A stretch of 34,546 nucleotides of DNA from a virus, in the IMG/VR virus record IMGVR_UViG_3300030041_000050, positions 1 to 34,546 of that record, one strand, 5' to 3'. Under the pieces are notes generated by a model that did not search any database, was not told where the DNA came from, and was given only the letters and a program-made list of their open reading frames with translations. Position numbers and translations under genes: made by a program. Of this stretch, positions 5,211-12,182 are shown one piece after another (the first letter of the stretch is position 1; every line of letters starts with the position of its first letter).

Positions 5211-5380
5211 AGCAAAACTCCCCGAAGCAATAGCGAAGCTCCAGGGAGTCTGTATGTTAGACGACCATGTAGCTACCGCACCGTACGAATTCGAGTGTGG
5301 GAAATTCGTGGCATCAGTAGCCACACTCTAACGATTCTTCCGGGGGATCAATCCCGGGAGGCCGTCTACATATGCATTAC
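5211..5380 (-). promoter_or_regulatory. Structured leader of the replication operon
   Basis: About 150 bases separate the motif at 5381 from the first gene at 5210 and contain no convincing gene. Read leftward, GAGTGTGG (5328-5321) can pair with CCACACTC (5300-5293), or GTGGC (5324-5320) can pair with GCCAC (5312-5308). The two pairings share bases and exclude each other. A GC-rich imperfect palindrome lies at 5340-5358. This suggests a regulated 5' leader, but no known riboswitch class is recognised. Confidence 0.35.
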
Positions 5381-5396
5381 GATTGAGACTTAAGTC
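5381..5396 (-). promoter_or_regulatory. Variant of the phage promoter motif with a 10-bp palindrome
   Basis: GACTTAAGTC at 5387-5396 is a perfect palindrome. Read leftward, the sequence is CTTAAGTCTCAATC, matching CTTAAGTCTTGACT of other promoters in the left half only. The -35 hexamer is therefore poor and no good -10 lies 17 bases on. It sits just after a terminator and before the replication operon, where a promoter is needed. It may need an activator or be a regulator-binding site. Confidence 0.35.
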
Positions 5397-5422
5397 CCCT
5401 TGCGAGTAAGCGTTGCAACTAC

Positions 5423-5452
5423 AAAAAAAAGACCCCACCGAATGGTGAGGCC
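5423..5452 (-). terminator. Intrinsic terminator of the recombination/accessory operon
   Basis: Read leftward, GGCCTCACC (5452-5444) pairs with GGTGGGGTC (5439-5431), counting two wobble pairs, around a 4-base loop. A run of eight T residues follows (5430-5423). It lies just after the stop of the last gene at 5469. Confidence 0.85.
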
Positions 5453-5468
5453 CTGTTGCTACTTGCGA

Positions 5469-5744
5469 TTAGCCGGCTAGTGCTGCTTTGAGAATACGCT
5501 GCATCCTCATTTCCAGAGATTGGTTGTTGCTTTCCATTTCACGCCACATACCAACCGAAAGGTGAATCATCTCATCCGTAACTTCGGGCTCAGGGGCTTG
5601 CATTGCGATTATTGCGGCGCGAGCTTGCTTGAAATAATCTGCTGGGATACGACCCGTGTGCATACTCTTAGAAGAACTATTACGTTGGATCGCCTCGGCA
5701 ACAATGGTGACCAATGCTTCCGGGATCTCAGGTGTGTCGCTCAT
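5469..5744 (-). CDS. Small accessory protein, distant third member of the duplicated family
   Basis: ATG at 5744 follows CAAGAGGCACA and overlaps the upstream stop (ATGA). The 91-residue product shares the layout of the proteins at 7504 and 6782: an N-terminal helix (VTIVAEAIQRN), an ARAAI segment, EVTDEM in the middle, and a C-terminal ILKAALAG. That suggests a common origin with those two copies. No catalytic motif; function unknown. Confidence 0.7.
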   Translation of the reverse strand: MSDTPEIPEALVTIVAEAIQRNSSSKSMHTGRIPADYFKQARAAIIAMQAPEPEVTDEMIHLSVGMWREMESNNQSLEMRMQRILKAALAG

Positions 5745-5992
5745 TGTGCCTCTTGTTCCGTATATGCCGAGGGCGGCTTTACTGCAATGCGAATAATGTT
5801 GCCAGGTTTATTTACCAAACGATGTGCCATAACTTCGTATCCATCGCGCTCAAGCTGTTGTGTCAGACACTCGATACGAAAGCGCTCGGAACCTGATAAG
5901 TTTAATTGTAGCGTGTCTACATCCATGTATCTTGTCCCGTCAGGCAAATCTACCCAGAGCCCGGGTAGGGCGAGATCCCCCTTGTCGCTCAT
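5741..5992 (-). CDS. Hypothetical accessory protein, 83 residues
   Basis: ATG at 5992 is preceded by CGGAGGCACA and overlaps the upstream stop (ATGA). Its own stop overlaps the next ATG. The product looks like a small alpha/beta protein, with WVDLPDGTRYMDVDTLQL followed by a helix (RIECLTQQLERDGYEV) and a final beta strand. Residues 1-4 (MSDK/MSDT) and the ribosome-site region are nearly the same as in the next gene. Confidence 0.65.
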   Translation of the reverse strand: MSDKGDLALPGLWVDLPDGTRYMDVDTLQLNLSGSERFRIECLTQQLERDGYEVMAHRLVNKPGNIIRIAVKPPSAYTEQEAQ

Positions 5993-6363
5993 TGTGCCTC
6001 CGTATCGGATAGTGCTTTATTAAGCCCGAATGCGCTCACAACTTCCATGCGATCTTTTCCGTTAGGGTGATCCATCCAATAGGTTGGCAGTTTGTAAACG
6101 CTTTCAAGCTTTGCTTCTGATGCGGCGAGTCGCGTAGCATGTTCATCCATAATGCGTTCGTATTCGTTAATCTGCAATTCACGCGCAATATCTTTTTGCT
6201 TGAGCTGCACTCTGAGCTGGGCGATTTCGGCGCGAAACTCTAGATTATCGTGCAGTAGATTGCAAATATCCCGAGTCTCGAATTCTAGGATCCCGTCCCC
6301 AAACTCGGCGATCATGCAATCAAGTCGGACATAATCATCATCGCTGACGCGCTTATTCGACAT
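5989..6363 (-). CDS. Coiled-coil hypothetical protein, 124 residues
   Basis: I chose ATG 6363, which follows GGAGCTATCCT; a longer reading from 6390 overlaps the previous gene more and lacks a ribosome site. The middle of the protein is one long predicted coiled coil (about residues 35-90, including EIAQLRVQLKQKDIARELQ), so it probably oligomerises. The ends are short and polar. Family and function not recognised. Confidence 0.65.
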   Translation of the reverse strand: MSNKRVSDDDYVRLDCMIAEFGDGILEFETRDICNLLHDNLEFRAEIAQLRVQLKQKDIARELQINEYERIMDEHATRLAASEAKLESVYKLPTYWMDHPNGKDRMEVVSAFGLNKALSDTEAQ

Positions 6364-6550
6364 AGGATAGCTCCATTCGGATTGCTTCATGAATCGTAAG
6401 CCCGTCGGATTTGTACATTTCCCATATGCTTCGGGGGGTATCGCGGAATACCGACCAAAACGATTCGATATAATCCTTACCGAAAGAATTACGTGGCTTT
6501 ATTACTTGGCCGCACTTACCGCAAACATCGCTCAAGCGTTTATTCGGCAT
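6353..6550 (-). CDS. Small protein with a CxxC zinc knuckle, 65 residues
   Basis: ATG at 6550 is preceded by AGGAGCGCAAAA. Residues 9-14 read VCGKCG, half of a zinc ribbon, with no second Cys pair, so the site may be completed by a partner or by dimerisation. The remainder is aromatic and charged (YIESFWSVFRDTPRSIWEMY). It overlaps both neighbours by about 11 bases. Function unknown. Confidence 0.65.
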   Translation of the reverse strand: MPNKRLSDVCGKCGQVIKPRNSFGKDYIESFWSVFRDTPRSIWEMYKSDGLTIHEAIRMELSYVE

Positions 6551-6785
6551 TTTTGCGCTCCTGAAGAATGCCATGGATTGTAATGGCTAACAAAGGCGAG
6601 AGATTTTCTCCGCTAAGACGACTCCGCTCTTCAAGCGTAAACGGAGCCTCAAGCCGCGCAATCGTGGCTTGTTGCTGCTCAATTAAATCCGCTGCTTCTA
6701 GCAACATAACGAGAGCATTGTGATAATTTGGGTTAGCCGTATTAGCATCTAGCTGAGCGCAATGACGCATATCTTCAGGCGTCAT
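6540..6785 (-). CDS. Accessory protein B2, paralogue of the 7059-7514 product
   Basis: The product begins MTPED and contains DLIEQQQATIARL at about residues 34-46, both shared with the gene at 7059-7514, and the DNA there carries a 36-base exact repeat. The C-terminal half differs between the copies. ATG at 6785 overlaps the upstream stop (ATGA) and follows GAGGTGAGACAAA. It forms the second half of a duplicated gene pair. The shared segment is a probable coiled coil. Function unknown. Confidence 0.7.
   Translation of the reverse strand: MTPEDMRHCAQLDANTANPNYHNALVMLLEAADLIEQQQATIARLEAPFTLEERSRLSGENLSPLLAITIHGILQERKNAE
6654..6689. repeat. 36-bp exact direct repeat, copy in gene B2
   Basis: Identical to 7377-7412, 723 bases away. 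It encodes the shared DLIEQQQATIAR region on the minus strand and marks a recent duplication. Confidence 0.95.
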
Positions 6786-7072
6786 TTTGTCTCACCTCGC
6801 ATAGCGGCTAGGGCGGCTTGTAAAATATCGCCGACAATATCTAGCGCGTCGCTATGGCAAACATCATCAAAGGTTTCCTCAAGCTTTCGCGCGGCAACTT
6901 CACGCATAGCCCAAGTAACCTCAAACGTTGCATCACTTGCAGCGATAGCGTCCCTGGACGCTTCTTGAATAATTTGCTCAACGGACATACCGACACGCAT
7001 CGCGTTGTAAATCTTAATCGCATGCACATAAAGCATTTCCGCTACGCGCTTCACACGCTCATTGTTCGTCAT
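6782..7072 (-). CDS. Accessory protein A2, paralogue of the 7504-7776 product
   Basis: ATG at 7072 is chosen because the product then begins MTNNERVKRVAEML, aligning with MNYDERVKRVADAIL of the copy at 7504. Shared landmarks are AIAASDAT, EVT and the C-terminal AALAAMRGE. It is 96 residues and predicted helical. The start overlaps the upstream gene by 14 bases and the stop overlaps B2 by ATGA. A longer open frame to 7213 is not used. Function unknown. Confidence 0.7.
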   Translation of the reverse strand: MTNNERVKRVAEMLYVHAIKIYNAMRVGMSVEQIIQEASRDAIAASDATFEVTWAMREVAARKLEETFDDVCHSDALDIVGDILQAALAAMRGETK

Positions 7073-7514
7073 TTTGTTCAATAACCTCACCAATAACAAC
7101 CTTATACTTCGCAAGAGAAACCTCGGGGCAATTTGAGAATGATACCGTGAATTCACTCCCTTCGGATAAACCAGTAAGAGGTATCCCCGTAATGATCCCC
7201 GTTGTTGCAACAAAAGTCGGTTTCTCAGGTTGTTTTATTTGCCCAACGATCGCTTCAACGTCACTGTTGAGGATGTGCATCCCGTTTTTATCTGGGATGG
7301 TGAGAATACACGCCTCATCCCAAGCATACTCCGCGAATGTCTTTTCTTCGGATTCACTCAAGGCTTGAGCCGATAACCGCGCAATCGTGGCTTGTTGCTG
7401 CTCAATTAAATCAGCGGCATCTTTGGCTATTTCGGGATAGTTTTTCATGTTTGAGCAATGATTGTGAATCGCTCGTAAATCCAAGATTAGTTCGGCAGTA
7501 TCCTCAGGCGTCAT
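7059..7514 (-). CDS. Accessory protein B1, 151 residues
   Basis: ATG at 7514 is preceded by GAGGTGAACAAA; a GTG at 7523 lies inside that ribosome site and is unlikely. The N-terminus MTPEDTAELILDLRA and the segment DLIEQQQATIARL are shared with B2 at 6540. Unlike B2 it has a longer beta-rich C-terminal half (GIITGIPLTGLSEGSEFTVS). The copies therefore differ by gain or loss of that domain. Function unknown. Confidence 0.7.
   Translation of the reverse strand: MTPEDTAELILDLRAIHNHCSNMKNYPEIAKDAADLIEQQQATIARLSAQALSESEEKTFAEYAWDEACILTIPDKNGMHILNSDVEAIVGQIKQPEKPTFVATTGIITGIPLTGLSEGSEFTVSFSNCPEVSLAKYKVVIGEVIEQNDEQ
7377..7412. repeat. 36-bp exact direct repeat, copy in gene B1
   Basis: Identical to 6654-6689. 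The flanking DNA also matches at lower identity, including the gene starts. Confidence 0.95.
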
Positions 7515-7776
7515 TTTGTTCACCTCGCAGAGCGGCTAGGGCAGCGTTCATTCCACCAATAATGCAGCAATCAGACAAATCTTTGCAGTAATTGTGCCGC
7601 TCGACAAGATGATATTCAAACGCCTCCACCATCTGCTGCGTAACTTCAAGCGTTGCATCACTTGCAGCAATAGCCGCCCTGGCCATCTTCTCCAATGGGA
7701 AAGCCCCAGGTTCGCAATGCATCAGCTCCCCTAAAATAGCATCGGCTACGCGCTTCACACGCTCATCGTAATTCAC
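7504..7776 (-). CDS. Accessory protein A1, 90 residues (GTG start)
   Basis: GTG at 7776 makes a GTGA overlap with the upstream stop and has GAGGG seven bases before it; the longer open frame to 7821 is not needed. The helical product begins MNYDERVKRVADAIL and ends AALAALRGEQNDA, closely like A2 at 6782. Cysteines (CEPG, YCKDLSDCC) are specific to this copy. It is the first member of the A-B-A-B duplicated block. Confidence 0.7.
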   Translation of the reverse strand: MNYDERVKRVADAILGELMHCEPGAFPLEKMARAAIAASDATLEVTQQMVEAFEYHLVERHNYCKDLSDCCIIGGMNAALAALRGEQNDA

Positions 7777-8192
7777 CGCTTCGCCCTCGCTAGGCGTGCT
7801 GGGCGAATGGATTCGTGCCAATTGATAATCTCTTCGCCGAAGTCAACGTTCGCTGCGCGGCGACTTTCACGCACCAGTTTATTTAGCTGCTCTGCTTCGT
7901 CGAGGGTTAATTCCGCAAGCGGAGCATCTAGCACGTAATCGGCTACAACGTACATTGCGTCACTTACAGCATGCACACTATCTTCGCTAAATTCCAGACT
8001 ATGATACTCTTCGCAATGTTCCATACCAACTCGCACCGCTAAATCACGCAGCGAATTCACAGGCTCAGGCGCAAGGCGTTCCTCGAGTGCGTCAAACAAC
8101 AAGCAGAGGTTATCCGCATTAAAGCGCGCCCGTGCTTCGGTTAATATTGGGCGGATCTTATCGTCGGTGTATTTGCGTTTTGGTTGTTCCAT
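7773..8192 (-). CDS. Hypothetical acidic protein, 139 residues
   Basis: ATG at 8192 has GAAAGAGAG about a dozen bases upstream, a distant ribosome site. The product is helical, acidic in the middle, with a basic C-terminus (IRPARLARAKR). No motif recognised. Its stop overlaps the GTG of the next gene, so the block to 5469 is read as one unit. Confidence 0.7.
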   Translation of the reverse strand: MEQPKRKYTDDKIRPILTEARARFNADNLCLLFDALEERLAPEPVNSLRDLAVRVGMEHCEEYHSLEFSEDSVHAVSDAMYVVADYVLDAPLAELTLDEAEQLNKLVRESRRAANVDFGEEIINWHESIRPARLARAKR

Positions 8193-8210
8193 GTGTGCAA
8201 ATCTCTCTTT

Positions 8211-8360
8211 CTAAATCAGATGTAATACGTAGCGCAGCAATACGAACAATACTAATATTGCAATTACCGGCTGCCACGAGTAACCATAGTACGGGCTGTT
8301 GGGTACAACCCCGCCACCAAATACAACGAGAATGATGATGAGTAGAATGATCAGGTCCAT
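8211..8360 (-). CDS. 49-residue two-helix membrane protein, DUF3309-like
   Basis: ATG at 8360 overlaps the end of the upstream gene and continues to TAG at 8211-8213. The product has two hydrophobic segments (LIILLIIILVVF and VIAILVLFVLL) flanking a short loop with SPYYGYSWQP. That arrangement recalls the small DUF3309-type membrane proteins, which have a Trp-Gly-Tyr loop between two helices. Role unknown. The name is from memory and should be treated as a suggestion. Confidence 0.6.
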   Translation of the reverse strand: MDLIILLIIILVVFGGGVVPNSPYYGYSWQPVIAILVLFVLLRYVLHLI

Positions 8361-9130
8361 GCTTGCGTCCTATCTGCTATCTGCTCTTGCATATGATCTA
8401 AGAGGCGATTCACCGTGTCCCGTTGTGCTTGCGATGGCTTCCACCCAGCAACTGCCTCATCGATACCTACGTCTGATCGTACCCACGCAAGGAACGTCGT
8501 GCCATCCTTACACACCCCAAGAGCAATAGCACGATCTTTCATCTGCCCATTGAGCCGGTTGATCTGCTCTTGGTTCGTATAGCGCGGTTGCGGCGTCTCA
8601 GCGATGGCGTTGCCCATCTCCTCAGCGGGCGTTCCTGAGTAGCCGGCAAGCACCATAATGAATCGCAGCTTCGAACTTATCGCCTTCGCCTGCGCGCGTG
8701 TCTGCGCCATGCTGCGAATAGCAAAGTTCTCTGCTGTCTTCCACCGGCGCTCGTCACGTCCGCATGAAGCCTCACCACGGGCAACAATCTCGCCTTGCAA
8801 GTTCTTGAGCACGCACGCAGCTTCCCAACCATCGGGGTCCTCGGTCTTACGTGTCCACTCGTTCACCGGCGAGAGGTTGAGCATAGACGCAAGGGTGAGC
8901 CATCCCTCAACCTTGACGTGTTCTTTGCCTTGGATGTTCTGAATGAGCTTGCACTTATCGAGCACGTCTTTAAGCGACGTAGCAACCTTTGCAGCTTCGA
9001 TAATGACCTGAGATGGGTCATCGGTGCGGAATAGCCCTAAGGATGCCTTGGCGGGCTCGGGAAGGGCCAATGCGGAGGTCTCTGCATGAACGGTCTCTAC
9101 GAACTCAGCGTCATGGATATCAGGCATCAA
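8351..9130 (-). CDS. Putative single-strand annealing protein (phage recombination)
   Basis: TTG at 9130 lies six bases after GGAGGT and gives a TTGA overlap with the upstream stop; ATG at 9127 is the alternative. The product (259 residues) carries a block I have seen in phage proteins next to exonucleases: KVEGWLTLASMLNL at about 73-86, a GEIVARGEASC strand, then AIRSMAQTRAQAKAISSKLRF and VLAGYSGTPAEEM. Such proteins are suspected annealing proteins of the Rad52/RecT functional class. The neighbour upstream is a Cas4/RecB-like nuclease, the expected partner in a two-component recombination system. Assignment is from context and pattern, not a fold search. Confidence 0.55.
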   Translation of the reverse strand: MMPDIHDAEFVETVHAETSALALPEPAKASLGLFRTDDPSQVIIEAAKVATSLKDVLDKCKLIQNIQGKEHVKVEGWLTLASMLNLSPVNEWTRKTEDPDGWEAACVLKNLQGEIVARGEASCGRDERRWKTAENFAIRSMAQTRAQAKAISSKLRFIMVLAGYSGTPAEEMGNAIAETPQPRYTNQEQINRLNGQMKDRAIALGVCKDGTTFLAWVRSDVGIDEAVAGWKPSQAQRDTVNRLLDHMQEQIADRTQAWT

Positions 9131-10059
9131 AACGGCACCTCCACAGCGTGCTTGGGATTGAGCTTATTGGTGTTCAAGGCGCACTGAAAGTAGTTGCAAT
9201 ACGAATGCATCCACTCTTCAGGGGCTTTGCCCTCTAGTTGACCATCGGCATTTATCGTAGCAAGACCAGCTTCAACAGGGTCAATTCCCGGTGCGGTAAG
9301 CGCAACAATCTCCAATGCACGGTCATGACGCGCCAGCCACTCAGCATCCGCAGGGTCATACCACTCGCCAGCTTTGGGGTATTGCTTGAAGCCATTCAGT
9401 GCACGATCGTGCTGGAATATCGCATATGGCATCGGCTTCTTCTGCCCTGGATGTAGCCGGCGCAGCACATACCCTAGTGCCTGCAATCGATGCGCAACGC
9501 TAGGCTCAGGACGCGGGCCAGGCAAGACCTTCGTCTTGATTGGCAATCCGCGCTTACCAATCTCACCGAGATGCTCCCAGCGCTCGTGCCATTGCGTGGT
9601 CTTTACCTCGATGTAGGCGTACTCTACGGGCTCAGGAAAGATGCCTTCGAGATCATCGTAGGCGGTGCGGATCGGCCCGCAATTGCAAGACCAACCAAAA
9701 ACATCCAAATCCGCCCAATTATTGTGATCGCAGCACATCCGCGCAATCTCAACGTCTAAATGCCCTACAAGGTCCAAACCGTCTGCGAGCACTCCACTGC
9801 GAATAATACGCCAGCCATCACCAGCAAGGCCAGCAGCAAGCATACCGACCACATACTCTTCGTCATGCAACCCCTTCTGCATCAATTGTAATGTTCGCGT
9901 ATCTTTAGGCAACTGCTCGGCACCAGAACGGCGCAACGACACAGCCAAACCACATTGGCCTAAGTCGGATACGTGCGGCGCCTCTTCATCATTACGACGG
10001 TTCGCCTCAAATTGCGCAATTAAACCACGCTCGAAAGCGGCTTCTAAATCGATATTCAC
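9127..10059 (-). CDS. Cas4/RecB-like PD-(D/E)XK exonuclease
   Basis: I set the start at GTG 10059, eight bases after GGAGG, because the first ATG (10095) overlaps the -10 box of the promoter. The 310-residue product shows the nuclease motifs in order: D102 in LVGHLDVEI, E151 and K153 in AYIEVKTTQ, and Q193 in HRLQALGYV. C36 near the N-terminus and C288/C293 near the C-terminus (CNYFQC) resemble the iron-sulphur ligands of Cas4 and AddB. It likely resects DNA ends for the annealing protein encoded next. First gene of the operon. Confidence 0.8.
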   Translation of the reverse strand: MNIDLEAAFERGLIAQFEANRRNDEEAPHVSDLGQCGLAVSLRRSGAEQLPKDTRTLQLMQKGLHDEEYVVGMLAAGLAGDGWRIIRSGVLADGLDLVGHLDVEIARMCCDHNNWADLDVFGWSCNCGPIRTAYDDLEGIFPEPVEYAYIEVKTTQWHERWEHLGEIGKRGLPIKTKVLPGPRPEPSVAHRLQALGYVLRRLHPGQKKPMPYAIFQHDRALNGFKQYPKAGEWYDPADAEWLARHDRALEIVALTAPGIDPVEAGLATINADGQLEGKAPEEWMHSYCNYFQCALNTNKLNPKHAVEVPF

Positions 10060-10093
10060 TTGGTAACCCTCCGGTCTAGGAATGTACTCAGTC

Positions 10094-10122
10094 ATCCTAA
10101 ACTATCGGTTATATCAAGTCAA
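10094..10122 (-). promoter_or_regulatory. Sigma70-type promoter of the recombination operon
   Basis: Read leftward: CTTAAGTC, then TTGACT (10122-10117), 17 bases, and TAGGAT (10099-10094). The expected start of RNA near 10087 lies upstream of the GTG at 10059. The left extension is the best example of the shared motif. Confidence 0.7.
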
Positions 10123-10143
10123 GACTTAAGGGTAAAGATAGAG

Positions 10144-10169
10144 AAAAGCCCCACTCGTGAAAGTGGGGC
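10144..10169 (-). terminator. Intrinsic terminator of the late operon
   Basis: GCCCCACT (10169-10162 read leftward) pairs perfectly with AGTGGGGC (10155-10148) around a 6-base loop, followed by TTTT. It lies just after the last late gene (stop at 10181) and just before the next promoter. Confidence 0.85.
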
Positions 10170-10180
10170 CCTTGGGATAG

Positions 10181-10414
10181 CTACTTCGTGCCGGTTACTA
10201 ATACAACCCAAACCGCAACTCCCGGGCTTGAATCGAGACACATATACATCGTGATCGCGGTACCGTTCACGTACTGCCAAAGCGCACCATCGCACCATTG
10301 CTGTGCGCCATCGGTGGAAGTCCCATTCCAATCGTCGTTGGTTCCGGGAATCGTGCTCATACCTTGACCATAAGGCATGCTGTCGTTAGCAGCTGAATAC
10401 GCAGTTAGATACAT
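10181..10414 (-). CDS. Last gene of the late operon, 77 residues, unknown
   Basis: ATG at 10414 follows GTAGAGGATGAAATAG. The product is small, rich in Gly, Thr and Trp (DDWNGTSTDGAQQWCDG) and beta-like at the end (VAVWVVLVTG). It follows the glycine-rich exported protein by 12 bases. It could be a small tail-fibre accessory or chaperone by position, but no family is recognised. Confidence 0.6.
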   Translation of the reverse strand: MYLTAYSAANDSMPYGQGMSTIPGTNDDWNGTSTDGAQQWCDGALWQYVNGTAITMYMCLDSSPGVAVWVVLVTGTK

Positions 10415-10426
10415 CTATTTCATCCT

Positions 10427-11344
10427 CTACCAAGCGGTGATCTGGCAAATACCAGCGCCACCATTGCCACCAGCTCCGGCAGCACCAGAAGTGGCACTGG
10501 CCCCACCAGCTCCGCTTCCACCATAGCTACCACCGTTACCGCCTGTGAGCGTGCCGGTGCCGGTGCCACCGCCGCCGCCTTTTCCAGCAACTACTGATCC
10601 TGCTAGACCAGAAGCGCCGTTTGTCGTAGCCGGCGTCGAGGTATTATTCCCGTAATAAACATCTGCAGTAATACCACCAGCGCCGCCGTTGCCGGTAATA
10701 GAACCGCCACCGCCACCGCTGCCGCCACCTAGGTTGCCGCTGCCAGCACCGTTACCAGCGTTGCCATTGCCTGATGCACCGGCACCAGCAACGCCAGCAC
10801 CACCAATACCAACACCAAATCCGTTTGTGGCACCACCGGTGCCGCCAGTAGCTGAGCTACCACCGATGCCACCACCTGCTGCTGCTAGTCCGGTGGAAAC
10901 AATCGGTGTGCCATTTGCACTAACCGTGGCAACCCCACCACTACCGCCATTTCCACCGGAGCCTGCGTTTCCAGCCGTTCCACCAGCACCACCAGTCGGG
11001 ACGGAAACAACGATCACACCGGTAGAAATTAAGCTTAAAATTGACGAAAGCGTAAATGTTTGGCTGACATAAGAGCCACCGCCACCGCTACCACCGCCAC
11101 CGAAATTAGCTCCGCTACCACCACCGCCACCGCCACCGCCAGGACCAATACATGTCATGCTTACGTACTGATAATTCAGCGGGATAGTGATCGTCGAGGT
11201 TGTCGTACTGCCAGCAACACTCCCAGCAACAGTCCATACCTCAGGCGCATATGGATTGTAGATGCTAGCTGAAGCCGCGCTCGGCAACGCAAGCGCTAAT
11301 GCAGCACCAATACCGATTCCAAGATGCTTAAGGTGCTTCTGCAT
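10427..11344 (-). CDS. Glycine-rich protein with signal peptide (adhesin-like)
   Basis: ATG at 11344 overlaps the upstream stop (TAATG). Residues 1-26 form a Sec signal peptide: basic MQKHLKH, a hydrophobic core, and an SASA-type cleavage site before SIYNPY. After a short beta region (YQYVSMTCIGPGG) most of residues 72-300 are Gly/Ala/Ser/Asn with GG and GGxG runs and interspersed beta segments. Such Gly-rich lattices occur in phage receptor-binding tips (polyglycine helices). An adhesin is therefore likely, but the signal peptide is unusual for a virion protein. Total 305 residues. Confidence 0.65.
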   Translation of the reverse strand: MQKHLKHLGIGIGAALALALPSAASASIYNPYAPEVWTVAGSVAGSTTTSTITIPLNYQYVSMTCIGPGGGGGGGGSGANFGGGGSGGGGSYVSQTFTLSSILSLISTGVIVVSVPTGGAGGTAGNAGSGGNGGSGGVATVSANGTPIVSTGLAAAGGGIGGSSATGGTGGATNGFGVGIGGAGVAGAGASGNGNAGNGAGSGNLGGGSGGGGGSITGNGGAGGITADVYYGNNTSTPATTNGASGLAGSVVAGKGGGGGTGTGTLTGGNGGSYGGSGAGGASATSGAAGAGGNGGAGICQITAW

Positions 11345-11961
11345 TACCAGACCTCATCGAAGAACGTCTGACCGGTAGTTGCTCCATAGATGCTCACCGC
11401 AGTCGTAGGCGCACCACTAAGCGGGCACTCATAATAGCCATTCGGGGAAAGATACAAGCTAGCTGTACTAGCTGCCGTACCATCGAGGCGGATATACTCA
11501 GGCGCAGTGCTCGTGTTCATAATGTCGCAGCCATGAACAATCGCACCAGCAGTAGCCCAATTCTGAGCCGTTCCACCAGATGTAATGCTGCCAGCTGTAT
11601 CCGTGCGGGCAAATTGCCCTGCTGCAACTGGGAATGGCGATGCGTGCGGACCTGGACCGACCAAGGTCTCGCCATAGGCATCAAGCAGTGCTGGTGCTGC
11701 GGTTGCTGTCGGGAATGGCGTTGGGCTCGGATTGTAATACCCGCCTGAAGCGCCACCGCTACTACCGGAGCAGCCGGTTACGCAATCTACCTGGAGGTTG
11801 AGCGAGCTATCAAGAGCCGCCGGATACGTTTTTCCCGACACGGCCGTTGGAGGAGATCCGCCGTAATACCATCCCTCGGAGACATACCAAGGATCGGCTT
11901 GAGCCAATAGGGGCGCAAATACCGCCGCCGCGAAGGCCAAAAGCCCGAGTCTCTTCATCAT
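11344..11961 (-). CDS. Exported late protein with C-terminal beta domain
   Basis: ATG at 11961 follows AAAGGAGGTCAAAACG, a near-perfect ribosome site. The signal peptide is clear: MMKRLGLLAFAAAVFAPLLA then QA, with cleavage before DPWYV. A Gly/Ser then Pro/Thr-rich linker follows (about 65-95), and the C-terminal part (IRLDGTAAS, SLYLSPNGYYEC, AVSIYGATTG) has the look of small beta-sandwich domains found in phage fibre and decoration proteins. Two cysteine pairs could form disulphides in the periplasm. 205 residues; exact role unknown. Confidence 0.65.
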   Translation of the reverse strand: MMKRLGLLAFAAAVFAPLLAQADPWYVSEGWYYGGSPPTAVSGKTYPAALDSSLNLQVDCVTGCSGSSGGASGGYYNPSPTPFPTATAAPALLDAYGETLVGPGPHASPFPVAAGQFARTDTAGSITSGGTAQNWATAGAIVHGCDIMNTSTAPEYIRLDGTAASTASLYLSPNGYYECPLSGAPTTAVSIYGATTGQTFFDEVW

Positions 11962-12000
11962 CGTTTTGACCTCCTTTGAGCGGGAAAGAGCAGCGAGAAG

Positions 12001-12171
12001 CTACTTAGTGATGGTGACGGTTGTCGCTGCAATCGAGACGGTGATGCCTTCGACTTCGAACGTTTCCGCCGGTACCGGGATGGCGACAGGTTGACCGGCA
12101 ATGAATGCCTCCACCTTGGGTATGTATGCGATAAAGTCGGTTACAAGGTTAAGCGTTGTCGGTGTTGCCAT
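12001..12171 (-). CDS. 56-residue late protein, unknown
   Basis: ATG at 12171 follows AGTAGGAGCACACATC, directly after the holin stop. The open frame runs back to 12477, but the longer reading would overlap the holin gene completely and has no matching character. The product is hydrophobic and beta-rich (LVTDFIAYIPKVEAFIAGQP, then VEGITVSIAATTVTITK). No family recognised. Confidence 0.6.
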   Translation of the reverse strand: MATPTTLNLVTDFIAYIPKVEAFIAGQPVAIPVPAETFEVEGITVSIAATTVTITK

Positions 12172-12182
12172 GATGTGTGCTC

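Noticed and set aside
10689-11072. A proline-rich plus-strand frame of 127 codons
   Set aside because: It is the antisense of the glycine-rich protein gene; GC-rich Gly codons read as Pro on the other strand.
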